This document shows positions 8,525 through 15,816 of a stretch of DNA of 47,590 bases, piece by piece. The position numbers were made by a program, and so were the translations under genes. Numbering within the stretch: position 1 is the first letter of the stretch; the number at the start of each line of letters is the position of its first letter. Under the pieces are notes generated by a model. It had not been told where the DNA came from, did no database searches, and worked only from the letters and a program-made list of their open reading frames with translations. This DNA is from Butyrivibrio sp. (GTDB taxonomy: Bacteria; Bacillota; Clostridia; Lachnospirales; Lachnospiraceae): contig JAFUYO010000007.1 in the NCBI GenBank assembly GCA_017470505.1, positions 1-47,590 on the forward strand. The letters run 5' to 3'.

Positions 8525-8920
8525 TCACTGTTCCTTTTCATAAATTCTGGCCAGTTTTTTCAGATTCCCATAATATGCCTTCATACTCTTACGCATTTTG
8601 GTGTACCTTAAGGAATAAATGACATATGATACAAGAGAATACACGCCAACAAGCAGGAGGTAATATACCAGAAACCTCCTGCCAATAGAAAGTAGATTGT
8701 CTGTATTGTAAAGATTTGACAAAACCATTTCAAAATTGCACAGCACATAGACACCGATGAAGATGCCGAAGACGATCGTCGCGGCTATGACAGACCTGAC
8801 TACGTTGAATCCGATGTAGTCGCTCTTGAAATAGGTGTTGATAGCGTCGTTCTTCTTGCCCTCACGGTCTATGAACGCAGCCATTTTGGTCATCAAAATG
8901 ACTTTTTCTTCGTTTACCAT
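8525..8920 (-). CDS. Unknown small membrane protein
   Basis: A 131-residue protein without a recognised family. An N-terminal cytoplasmic helix (about 40 residues, rich in K, E and D) is followed by two strong membrane helices (around residues 43-62 and 82-102). A basic C-terminal segment (RYTKMRKSMKAYYGNLKK) probably forms an amphipathic or coiled helix. The start has AAGGAG with good spacing. Its stop overlaps or abuts the start of the next membrane protein, so the two are probably translated together and may form a complex. It sits between yvyF and the cdaA block. Confidence 0.75.
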   Translation of the reverse strand: MVNEEKVILMTKMAAFIDREGKKNDAINTYFKSDYIGFNVVRSVIAATIVFGIFIGVYVLCNFEMVLSNLYNTDNLLSIGRRFLVYYLLLVGVYSLVSYVIYSLRYTKMRKSMKAYYGNLKKLARIYEKEQ

Positions 8921-8929
8921 CTATGCTCC

Positions 8930-9340
8930 TTAAGTATCCAGGAAGCGCATGCCGGCAGACCTGGGGTCCTTCCCGGCGGCCTGCTGAAGCGCCTTACCAG
9001 GCTTGGCAAAGGAGTGGCTCAGATTGTTGGCCATGCTGCCCTTACACTTGACGCAGAACCTTCCTGTTGTTATGGGCTCGCCACAGTTTTCACACAAGAG
9101 CTGTATTGGTGAATCCTTGGAGAACATGAGTCTCTCCTCGCGTATCCAGGTCTGGATCTGCTTGGTAGTAACCTCGTTGTCCTCGGAAATCTGTTTAAGG
9201 CTTGCACGCGGATTATCTTCAATATACTGCTTGACTCTCTGGAAGGACTCCTCTATGGCCTTCCTGCAGGAATCACAGATAGGCTGACCTCCGATGTAAT
9301 TGAACATCTTGCCGCATCTAGCACAGTTACGTAAGTTCAT
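8930..9340 (-). CDS. yvyF: Flagellar-operon zinc-ribbon protein YvyF (TIGR03826)
   Basis: A 136-residue protein with two zinc-ribbon-like cysteine pairs. CARCGKMF and CDSC lie at the N-terminus, and CENCGEPI with CVKC later. Between them is a helical segment (EDNPRASLKQISEDNEVTTKQIQTWIREERL) with the look of a small winged-helix or MerR-like fold. This matches the TIGR03826 flagellar-region family, whose B. subtilis member YvyF lies downstream of comFC and upstream of flgM. The comFC-yvyF order is kept here, but flgM and flgK do not follow; a membrane-protein/cdaA block does. The start has GGAGG with 8-nt spacing. Its molecular role is unknown, though a link to flagellar gene control is likely. 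Confidence 0.87.
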   Translation of the reverse strand: MNLRNCARCGKMFNYIGGQPICDSCRKAIEESFQRVKQYIEDNPRASLKQISEDNEVTTKQIQTWIREERLMFSKDSPIQLLCENCGEPITTGRFCVKCKGSMANNLSHSFAKPGKALQQAAGKDPRSAGMRFLDT

Positions 9341-9357
9341 AAGCTGACCTCCATAAT

Positions 9358-10101
9358 TTAAGTAGTCTGCCCGATAGCCAGCGTGAGACAGTATACCCTC
9401 TCAGCTCCTGCCATTAGAAACTCATGGGCGATCTCGTCAATAGTACTTCCTGTGGTATATATATCATCGATAATCAGTATGCACTTAAATTTTACATCAT
9501 TTTCGCTTATAATAAAAGCTTTTTTCAAATTAATGCGGCGCTCATGGGCATCCAGTTCCTTCATGGGTCTGGTGTCCCTGACGCGCCTTATGAGATCCGG
9601 GTAAAAAGAAAGCCCAAGCTCTTTACAAACCTTCTCTGCAAAGACTCTCGCCTGATTGTAGCCCCTCTTCCTCTCCTTGGCGGGGTACATCGGGACCGGC
9701 ACAACCGCGTCTATCCCGAGGGAAAAGAGCTTTTTCCCAAGGAGGTGCCTGGTCGCCAGGGCGTAAAACAAGGCGTACTCCTGCCTCCCTAAGTACTTGA
9801 ACCTGTAGATCGAGCCCGAGATGCTCCTGTATTTAAAAACAGAAAACCCCCTTGTGAAGTAGTGATGCGTATGTTTGCAGTCCTCGCAGTACTCCTCCGT
9901 GCTGTCATCAGCAAGCGGCTTTCCGCACTTAAAGCAGGTTGCGCCCCTGACGAGCTGAACCTTTTTCATGCATTTTCTGTGGGCGGGGCCGCTTATTCTT
10001 ATCCTGCCGCCGCGTATTTCAACAGGTCCCACCACGTCGTCGCAGATGGGGCATCTGCGCGGGTAGATGAGACTCAAAACATCAGATGCTCTAATCTCCA
10101 T
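9358..10101 (-). CDS. comFC: ComF-type phosphoribosyltransferase-domain protein
   Basis: A 247-residue ComFC-like protein. An N-terminal double zinc-finger region has CPICD, then CFKCGKP and CEDCKHTH. The C-terminal type I phosphoribosyltransferase fold carries the PRPP-binding motif IIDDIYTTGSTIDE. Typical ComF motifs VVPVPMYPAKERKRGYNQA and RVRDTRPMKELDAHERR are present. Family members take part in DNA uptake or recombination during natural competence, acting in the cytoplasm. The start overlaps the recD2 stop by 11 nt, so translation is coupled. comFA and comFB are not in the window, but pairing with recD2 places it in a DNA-processing context. Confidence 0.92.
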   Translation of the reverse strand: MEIRASDVLSLIYPRRCPICDDVVGPVEIRGGRIRISGPAHRKCMKKVQLVRGATCFKCGKPLADDSTEEYCEDCKHTHHYFTRGFSVFKYRSISGSIYRFKYLGRQEYALFYALATRHLLGKKLFSLGIDAVVPVPMYPAKERKRGYNQARVFAEKVCKELGLSFYPDLIRRVRDTRPMKELDAHERRINLKKAFIISENDVKFKCILIIDDIYTTGSTIDEIAHEFLMAGAERVYCLTLAIGQTT

Positions 10102-12343
10102 TGAAAAGCTCCGTAATCCTCTCTTTCAGTCCGGTGTAGCGCCGCAGCTGGTCCTCGTTCCCGACCATCTGCGACAGAGTTTCCTCGCTCCCAAGGATGC
10201 AGACCGTGCTCCTGGCCCTTGTGACCGCCGTGTAGAGGAGGTTCCTGTTCAGGAGCATCCTCGGGCCGCCCAGGATTGGCATTATCACAGCCGGGTACTC
10301 GCTCCCCTGGGATTTGTGTATCGTGATCGCATATGAGAGCTCGAGCTCGTCCAGGTCCGCAAAAGGGTACTTCACGCGTCTTTTGTCGTCGAACTCCACG
10401 ACCATCTCCTGTGAGTAGTCGTTTATCTCAGTGATGATGCCCATATCGCCGTTAAAGACGCCCGTCCCCGAGTCAATCGGTATATTGTACTTGCCGACTA
10501 TCTCCCAGGGCGCCTGGTAGTTGTTCCTTATCTGCATGACCTTGTCTCCGACGCGAAAGAGCTTATCGCCATAGGTGTGCTCCTTTTTGGAGTCGTCGGG
10601 CGGGTTCAGCTGCTGCTGGAGAATGCGGTTTAACTCTATAGCGCCCAGAGGCCCTTTTTTCATCGGGGTGAGGACCTGTATGTCAAGGGTTCCGGCGTTT
10701 ACGTACCCCGGGAGCTTATCTCTTATCAACAGGACCAGGTGCTTGTAGATTACGCCCACATCGCTCCTCTTCATGAAAAAGAAATCCCGGCTCTTGTTGC
10801 TCAAAACCGGCATCTCTCTGCCGTGTATCCTGTGGGCGTTCATGACGATGTCACTCTCCTCCGCCTGGCGGAAGATCTTCTTGAGAAAGATTGTCGGGAA
10901 GTGGCCGCTGTCTATGAGGTCGGAGAGGACCTGCCCGGGGCCGACGCTGGGAAGCTGTGAGGAGTCACCGACAAGTATCAGGTGAACTCCGGGGACAAGT
11001 GCCTTTAGAAGCGCATAGAAAAGATGCGTGTCGACCATGGACATCTCGTCGATGATGACGGCGTCGGCTTCCAGGGGGTTCTCCCTGTTTCTCTCAAACC
11101 TCGCCCCGCCTGACCTCGCCCCGGGGTCGTCCAGCGCCTGCCCCGACACCTCGAGGAGTCTGTGGATAGTCTTGGCTTCATAGCCCGTCGCCTCCGACAT
11201 CCTCTTGGCAGCCCTGCCCGTGGGCGCAGCCAGCATTATGTCAAGGCCCATCTTCTCGTAGTATCCGATTATCGAATTGATCGTTGTGGTCTTTCCCGTT
11301 CCGGGGCCGCCCGTTATTATGACGACTCCGCCCGTTATGCTCTGGAGCACCGCCTCGAGCTGCAAATCGTCGAGCTCAATTCCCTTCTCTTCGCCAATGC
11401 TTAGTATGCTCTCTTTGTACTGCTCCTTCTCTTCGGGAGTCACCTTTTCAAATAGGGCAAGTTCGCGGAGCATCGCAGCACACCCCTGCTCCTCGTAGAA
11501 GTAGTTTGACGCGTAGACGTCGGTGCCGTTCTTTATGATGATCTTTTTGTCCATCAGAAGGTTTCCGAGCTGCACCTCGATGCTCTCTAAGCTGACCTCA
11601 TACTCGGGGCGGGTCCTCAGGATGTCTTCCGTTCTCTTTATCAGGAGTTCTTTTGGCAAAAAGGTATTTCCGTCAAGAGATGCGCGCTGGAGAGCGTACA
11701 TGATGCCGCTCCCGATGCGGTAGTCCGAATCGACGAGGATCCCCACCTTCTCCGCGATCTCGTCGGCGGTCTTAAAGCCGATGCCCGAGATGTCGTCGGA
11801 GAGCCTGTATGGGTTCTCCATGATGACCCGGTAGATGCCCGAGCCGTAGGTGTTGTATATCTTAACAGCGAGATTACTTGTTATGCCATATTTTGAGAGG
11901 AACATCATAGCGTCGCGCATCTCGCGCTTCTCAGCCATCTGCATCGAGATGTCGATGGCTTTTTTCTCACTGATGCCCTTGACCTCGGAGAGCCTCTCAG
12001 GCTCCTCCTCGATGACGCGGAACGTCTCATCGCCAAAGGCCTTGACGATCCTCTTTGCAAGGGCCTCGCCGATTCCCCTTATGGCACCCGAGCCGAGATA
12101 CCGCTGCATCGAGACCGCATCGTCGGGGATTGAGATGCTGTGGCTCTTTATCCTGAACTGGCGGCCATAGACCTGGTGCGTCTCGTAGTCGCCCTCAGCC
12201 TCGATCGTATCGCCCACGTCAAGGTCATGGAAGTCGCCGACGCAGGTGATCTCCTTGTCCGCCGTGATGAGGATCATGACGCCGTAGGTGAGGTCAGCGC
12301 TCTTATATAAAAAATGATCGATAAATCCCTTAACTTTTTCCAT
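10091..12343 (-). CDS. recD2: ATP-dependent 5'-3' helicase RecD2
   Basis: A 750-residue SF1B helicase of the RecD2/YrrC type. The N-terminal extension starts MEKVKGFIDHF and includes helix-hairpin-helix repeats (GAIRGIGEALAKRIV and following). It replaces RecBC contacts and marks the stand-alone form. Helicase motifs visible: Walker A GGPGTGKTTT at 345-354, IIDEMSMVD (motif II), LVGDSSQLPSVGPG (motif III), and TIHKSQGSEYPAV plus YTAVTRARS (motifs V-VI). It acts in replication-fork and repair processes in the cytoplasm. The start is at 12343; a longer frame to 12406 exists but only through low-complexity repeat DNA. No ribosome site precedes the ATG; instead TATAAT ends 7 nt before it, suggesting a leaderless mRNA. 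Confidence 0.94.
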   Translation of the reverse strand: MEKVKGFIDHFLYKSADLTYGVMILITADKEITCVGDFHDLDVGDTIEAEGDYETHQVYGRQFRIKSHSISIPDDAVSMQRYLGSGAIRGIGEALAKRIVKAFGDETFRVIEEEPERLSEVKGISEKKAIDISMQMAEKREMRDAMMFLSKYGITSNLAVKIYNTYGSGIYRVIMENPYRLSDDISGIGFKTADEIAEKVGILVDSDYRIGSGIMYALQRASLDGNTFLPKELLIKRTEDILRTRPEYEVSLESIEVQLGNLLMDKKIIIKNGTDVYASNYFYEEQGCAAMLRELALFEKVTPEEKEQYKESILSIGEEKGIELDDLQLEAVLQSITGGVVIITGGPGTGKTTTINSIIGYYEKMGLDIMLAAPTGRAAKRMSEATGYEAKTIHRLLEVSGQALDDPGARSGGARFERNRENPLEADAVIIDEMSMVDTHLFYALLKALVPGVHLILVGDSSQLPSVGPGQVLSDLIDSGHFPTIFLKKIFRQAEESDIVMNAHRIHGREMPVLSNKSRDFFFMKRSDVGVIYKHLVLLIRDKLPGYVNAGTLDIQVLTPMKKGPLGAIELNRILQQQLNPPDDSKKEHTYGDKLFRVGDKVMQIRNNYQAPWEIVGKYNIPIDSGTGVFNGDMGIITEINDYSQEMVVEFDDKRRVKYPFADLDELELSYAITIHKSQGSEYPAVIMPILGGPRMLLNRNLLYTAVTRARSTVCILGSEETLSQMVGNEDQLRRYTGLKERITELFNGD

Positions 12344-12350
12344 GTGCAAA

Positions 12351-12359
12351 ATTATAACA
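12351..12359 (-). promoter_or_regulatory. Extended -10 promoter of recD2, likely leaderless
   Basis: On the minus strand the sequence reads TGTTATAAT, an extended -10 (TGnTATAAT), followed by 7 nt and then the recD2 ATG. Initiation at the usual distance would fall at or within 1-2 nt of the A of ATG. No Shine-Dalgarno-like sequence lies between. No good -35 was found, as expected for an extended -10 promoter. Confidence 0.6.
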
Positions 12360-12372
12360 CAACTTGCGGGGA

Positions 12373-12540
12373 GATTGGACAGGGCGCGCCGCTTACATGG
12401 TGACACTGTCTTGGCGATTGGACAGGCGCGCCGCTTACATGGTGATACTGTCTTGGCGATTGGACAGACATGCCGCTTACATGGTGATACTGTCTTGGCG
12501 ATTGGGCAGGCGCGCCGCTTGCATGGTTCTGTCCTGCGGC
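12373..12540. repeat. Tandem 42-bp repeats, four copies
   Basis: Units start at 12373, 12416, 12458 and 12500, with lengths of 43, 42, 42 and about 41 bp; the last is the most diverged. Each unit contains a GCGCGCC or ATGCC core, CGCTTACATGGTGA, and CTGTCTTGGCGATTGGACAG across the junction. The last has CTGTC/GACAG arms around a 10-nt loop. The array lies about 15 bp upstream of the recD2 -10 element, where regulator sites would be. It is open in one plus-strand frame because 42 is a multiple of 3, but nothing supports it as a gene. Confidence 0.85.
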
Positions 12541-12563
12541 AAGCAGCTGCTCGTCACAGTCAA

Positions 12564-12795
12564 TTTTCTCTATAGGCGTGTCTCATTAAAATTTTGACCC
12601 TTTTACCCCTGTTTTCGGCGGTTTTTTACAGCCGTTTTTCATCATTTGACGATTCATTATTTTTTTGACCCTCGAAATGGCGTTTTAGGGGTCAAATTTT
12701 TTTAGAATCGATAATAGTGAATTTCAAGTCCGGATAAAGCCAAAAAACTCCTTCAAAAGGGTCAAATTTTAAACGAAACCTGCCTATAGAGAAAA
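12564..12795. mobile_element. MITE-like element, family B copy 1
   Basis: A 232-bp AT-rich element with terminal inverted repeats of about 41 nt (12564-12604 and 12755-12795) that both read TTTTCTCTATAGG from the outside and end in TTTGACCCTTTT inside. A second nested inverted repeat (TTTTTTGACCC, 12661-12671, against GGGTCAAATTTTTTT, 12688-12703) occupies the centre. There is no coding capacity. A homologous copy lies at 23534-23770. Each strand of RNA could fold into a long branched hairpin. Confidence 0.75.
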
Positions 12796-12898
12796 AAGTT
12801 GTCCATGCTGTGCTTTCCTCATCATTGAGAAAAAGTTGTCCATGCTGCGCTTCCTCATCATTAAGAAAAAGTTGTCCATGCTGCGCTTTCCTCATCGT
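12789..12898. repeat. Tandem 36-38-bp repeats, three copies
   Basis: Units start at 12789, 12827 and 12863. Each reads approximately GAAAAAGTTGTCCATGCTG followed by a CGCTTTCCTCATCATT tail. The first unit overlaps the right end of the MITE-like element by a few bases, and the last ends just before the flgJ-side terminator. On the minus strand a 67-codon ORF runs through the array, but unequal unit lengths shift its frame and I do not call it a gene. Confidence 0.8.
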
Positions 12899-12903
12899 TC
12901 CTT

Positions 12904-12939
12904 AAAAACAGCAGATATCACACTACTATGATATCTGCT
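12904..12939 (-). terminator. Intrinsic terminator of the mbl-flg block
   Basis: AGCAGATATCA (12910-12920) and TGATATCTGCT (12929-12939) form a perfect 11-bp stem with an 8-nt loop. On the minus strand it is followed by TG and a run of five T. It lies 72 nt past the flgJ-like stop and should end the flagellar rod transcript. Confidence 0.85.
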
Positions 12940-13010
12940 ATTCTAAATCTCTGTATATGTTATTGTAATTAAAATGATCGGGGACTGAATTGTAGTTTCT
13001 GCTGCGACGG

Positions 13011-13424
13011 CTATGGGTTCTGCACAGAGCCGGTTGTATCTGCGGCGGAAGCCTCAGGGATGTCGTAGTTGCGGCGGAGATTCTCGTAGAGCATCTGCGC
13101 AAAGCCGTTGCTCTGCATGTCTACCGCTGTGCTGCATATTTCCTGGCGCGTCTGGTCCTTGAAGTAGTCAACCAGCGTCGCATTTGAGTTGTCGCCTGTC
13201 TCTGGTTTCATCGAGTCGACCGACTTCTGCATCTCCTTGAAGACCTGCTCGAGGAAGTAGGACTCAAAGCTCTTGCAGGCCGCCCAGAGCTCATCATCAG
13301 AAGACTGTGAAGAAGTGTTCTCAATCTTCTTCTGAATGGCTGTGGCAGAAGCGTTCTTACTCTCCTGCATGGCATATTCAGTTATCGCCTGGGCATCGAG
13401 CCCTCTTACGTTAAATCCTGCCAT
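13011..13424 (-). CDS. flgJ: Rod-binding protein, FlgJ N-terminal domain type
   Basis: A 137-residue protein consisting of the rod-binding domain alone. The conserved region contains ELWAACKSFESYFLEQVFKEMQKSV, TLVDYFKDQTRQEICS and GFAQMLYENLRR, matching the FlgJ N-terminal family. It lacks the muramidase domain of proteobacterial FlgJ, as is usual in Clostridia. It probably caps or guides assembly of rod subunits, exported through the flagellar type III apparatus. The start has GGAG 7 nt upstream. It lies 86 nt after flgG and is last before a terminator. Confidence 0.85.
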   Translation of the reverse strand: MAGFNVRGLDAQAITEYAMQESKNASATAIQKKIENTSSQSSDDELWAACKSFESYFLEQVFKEMQKSVDSMKPETGDNSNATLVDYFKDQTRQEICSTAVDMQSNGFAQMLYENLRRNYDIPEASAADTTGSVQNP

Positions 13425-13510
13425 ATCTCTTCTCCGGTTGACATTTCCTGTGTGCTCTGCAGGTCATCGCCTGACAGCTTTATACTATCAGGGCTGCCGG
13501 CGTATCATCC

Positions 13511-14332
13511 TTAACGTTTCAGCGAGTTCGCTGTCTGCATCATCTCATCCGTTGTCTGGATCGCGGTTGAGTTCATCTCGTAGGCACGCTGCGCAACGAT
13601 GAGGTTTACCATCTCGGTTGCAACGTTTACGTTGGAGCCCTCGAGGTATTCCTGCACGATCTCTGATCTCTGGATACCGGCAGGTGCGTTGTTCTCATTG
13701 ATCGGGACGCCGCTGGCCGCTGTCTGGCGCCACGCTGCGCTTCCGACTCTCTCAAGTCCCTCTCTGTTGTTGAACTGCCAGAGTCCGATAGGTCCGCCGA
13801 CCTGCTGCGGAACTCCTGCGTCGTCAGGGTAGTAAACAAGTCCGTCTCCGCCGATAGTGATGCGGCTCGCAACTCTGTTACCTGCAACGATTATGGGGTT
13901 CCCGTTGGCGCCGAGGACCTGATTGCCCTCTGCGGTCGTGAGAACCAGTCCTCCGCCCTGATTGAGCGCCCAGGTGAAGTTGCCGTTTCTGGTGTAGAGC
14001 TGTGTCCCGTCAGCATTTCGGTAGCTGAAGAACCCGTCTCCGCTTATCGCGAGAGCAGCGGGATTGTCATTTGAAAGGAAAGACCCCTGGGAAAAGAACT
14101 GATTGATAGTTGACGTGCGGACGCCAAGTCCGACCTGTGAATTGGTGGGCTTGGGCTGACCGTTTGCAGTCGTTGTCACCGTCTGCAATTCCTGATATAA
14201 AAGAGATTTAAACTGCGCGCCCTGCGCCTTGTAGCCTGTTGTATTGACGTTGGCAAGGTTATTGGAAATGGTGTCAACATTTGTCTGCTGAGCATTCATT
14301 CCGGTTGCTGCCGACCATAAACTTCTGACCAT
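13511..14332 (-). CDS. flgG: Flagellar distal-rod/hook-basal-body protein (FlgG type, FlhP-like)
   Basis: A 273-residue axial protein. The N-terminal rod-family motif reads AATGMNAQQTNVD then NNLANVNTTGYK. The central FlgF/G region has GLGVRTSTI, FSQGSFLSNDNPAALAISGDGFF and YTRNGNFTW. The C-terminal coiled segment is QEYLEGSNVNVATEMVNLIVAQRAYEMNSTAIQTTDEMM. These features and length fit FlgG; in B. subtilis the gene at this place after mbl and flhO is flhP, so FlhP is an alternative name. The start has GGAGGTG in good spacing. A 414-bp spacer with a sigma-28-like promoter precedes it. Confidence 0.9.
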   Translation of the reverse strand: MVRSLWSAATGMNAQQTNVDTISNNLANVNTTGYKAQGAQFKSLLYQELQTVTTTANGQPKPTNSQVGLGVRTSTINQFFSQGSFLSNDNPAALAISGDGFFSYRNADGTQLYTRNGNFTWALNQGGGLVLTTAEGNQVLGANGNPIIVAGNRVASRITIGGDGLVYYPDDAGVPQQVGGPIGLWQFNNREGLERVGSAAWRQTAASGVPINENNAPAGIQRSEIVQEYLEGSNVNVATEMVNLIVAQRAYEMNSTAIQTTDEMMQTANSLKR

Positions 14333-14746
14333 ATGTCACCTCCGCTCCACCGGGTATATAAGTGATCGTAAAAAATGTTCAGGTTAATTCTCTGCGGTTT
14401 CTGTTTGCGCTCCGTGCATCCCGCGTGAAGTGTGTCATCCGTGACTGTGATGTATTTCTTTTCCCGAGCATGCTCAAAAACACGCCCAGTCTGTAACTGT
14501 AGCCATCCAAAGCAGCAGCAATTCTGTCATCTGTTCACTGCATAAGACATATCATCGATGCGCAGGATAGTTCACTTTTTATATCGTCACGATGTGAAGA
14601 CCAATTTATTAAAAAAGTATAAAAAATTCTCAGCACATTTGGATTTCGTGAGAAGATGATACAACAGACAAACTGCCCCTTCAGCGAAAACGACTTAAAC
14701 GGTCTGTTTGCTGCATTCTTGAATATTTCACTCAAGATTTCACACC
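14333..14746. other. Spacer between the two rod genes
   Basis: A gene-free 414-bp spacer. It holds the sigma-28-like promoter at 14581-14608 and the ribosome site of the FlgG-type gene. A 66-codon minus ORF in its distal part has no ribosome site and no recognisable family. No terminator was found. Confidence 0.6.
14581..14608 (-). promoter_or_regulatory. Sigma-28 (SigD)-like promoter for flgG
   Basis: On the minus strand TAAA (14605-14608), 16 nt, then GACGATAT (14581-14588). This is one mismatch from the Gram-positive SigD consensus TAAA-N14-16-GCCGATAT. It lies about 250 nt upstream of the flgG start in the long spacer. It would let flgG and flgJ be expressed separately from mbl and flgF. 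Confidence 0.55.
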
Positions 14747-15577
14747 TTACGACAGACGTCCGAGCTGGTTCACTGCGATGTCGAGCGTGCCGTCTATTGT
14801 GGTGATCATCCTCTGGTTGGTGTCGTAGTTTCTCTGAACTGCGATCATCTGGACCATCTCATCGACAACGGAAACGTTTGACTGCTCGAGGAAGCCTGCG
14901 TAGATGCTGCCTGTTGCGTCTATCTCCTGCGCCTCATCTGTCGGGATAAAGAAGTTCTCGCCGTAGTGCTCAAGCGTATCATAGGTTATATAGCCGTCCT
15001 TTCGCACATTCGCCTCGAAATCGAAGAGTCCGATCTGTCCTGCCACCTGACCGTTCTGGATGATCTGTCCCAGAGTGTTGATCTCAACAGGAAGATTTGG
15101 ATTGATCTGAATCTCGTTCCCCTGAGCAGAGAGCACCGGGTCGCCGTCCTGTGTGACGAGAACGCCCTCATTTGTCAGCGTGAAGTTTCCGTCCCTTGTG
15201 TACATGATATCCTGGACGCCCGCTGTATCCCTCTCGATGTTGATCGCCTTATTTGTGTAATCAATTGCAAAAAAGCCTCTGCCTCCAATAGCGACATCGA
15301 AAGCATTATGTGTCTCTTTCATCGGTCCTTCGGACCAGTCCACATAACCCTCGCCAATCTTTACACCGGGATTAATAATGCCCAGTCCACGCGCGGTGAA
15401 CGGGGCATCAGTGATATCCTTGATTTTGAGCGCAAGCTGATCCTTGAAAGACTGTGCAGTTGCGCCTTCCTTTTTGTATCCGTTGGTATTGGCATTGGCG
15501 AGGTTGTTGGTGAGCACATCCATTCTGTGCTGCTCGTTGATCATTCCTGTGTAAGCAGTATAAAGACCTTTAACCAT
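14747..15577 (-). CDS. flgF: Flagellar rod protein (FlgF type, FlhO-like)
   Basis: A 276-residue axial protein. It starts MVKGLYTAYTGMINEQHRMDVLTNNLANANTNGYKKEG, the standard rod/hook N-terminal helix. The middle has RGLGIINPGVKIGEGYVDWSEGPMKETHNAFDVAIGGRGFF and MYTRDGNFTL. The end is GFLEQSNVSVVDEMVQMIAVQRNYDTNQR, the paired C-terminal helix. It is a proximal-rod FlgF-type subunit. B. subtilis FlhO, directly downstream of mbl, is the positional equivalent. The start follows GAGGAA. Both terminal heptad regions are intact. Confidence 0.9.
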   Translation of the reverse strand: MVKGLYTAYTGMINEQHRMDVLTNNLANANTNGYKKEGATAQSFKDQLALKIKDITDAPFTARGLGIINPGVKIGEGYVDWSEGPMKETHNAFDVAIGGRGFFAIDYTNKAINIERDTAGVQDIMYTRDGNFTLTNEGVLVTQDGDPVLSAQGNEIQINPNLPVEINTLGQIIQNGQVAGQIGLFDFEANVRKDGYITYDTLEHYGENFFIPTDEAQEIDATGSIYAGFLEQSNVSVVDEMVQMIAVQRNYDTNQRMITTIDGTLDIAVNQLGRLS

Positions 15578-15636
15578 GAAAATTCCTCGTATAATCCGTT
15601 ATTATACTCCTGCTCCTTCCGTGAGCAGAGCTGTAG

Positions 15637-15807
15637 TGCCGGCTGCTGACTGAATAATATCGTCAAAACGTTACTGTTCAGTTCCTGACCGGTAACGAAG
15701 CAATTTTGCAATTAAATCGCTTCGCGACAGGCAAAATTGCCATTCGTATCACGCTCTCACGCAGCCGGCGTCGTATTGCCGGCTGCTGACTGAACAGTAT
15801 CGTCAAA
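15637..15807. repeat. Direct repeat pair of 31 bp with inverted repeat between
   Basis: Two near-identical copies, 15637-15667 and 15777-15807, begin TGCCGGCTGCTGACTGAA and end TATCGTCAAA; they differ at two positions. Between them GCAATTTTGC and GCAAAATTGCC form inverted arms around GCGA-rich DNA. This occupies the mbl-flgF spacer. It may be a decayed mobile element or a transcript-processing structure. Confidence 0.6.
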
Positions 15808-15816
15808 GCAGCAGCG

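Noticed and set aside
12342-12575. A 77-codon plus-strand ORF with 14-residue repeats (RRLHGDTVLAIGQA type)
   Set aside because: It is the 42-bp tandem array read in one frame; there is no ribosome site, it overlaps the recD2 start antisense, and no family is recognisable.
12692-12895. A 67-codon minus-strand ORF with HGQLFLNDEE repeats and an AAGGAACG before its ATG
   Set aside because: It runs through the 36-38-bp array and into the MITE-like element, frame is not maintained by all units, and it lies just after a terminator.
14535-14735. A 66-codon minus-strand ORF in the flgF-flgG spacer
   Set aside because: No ribosome site, unremarkable composition, and the sigma-28-like promoter lies within it.
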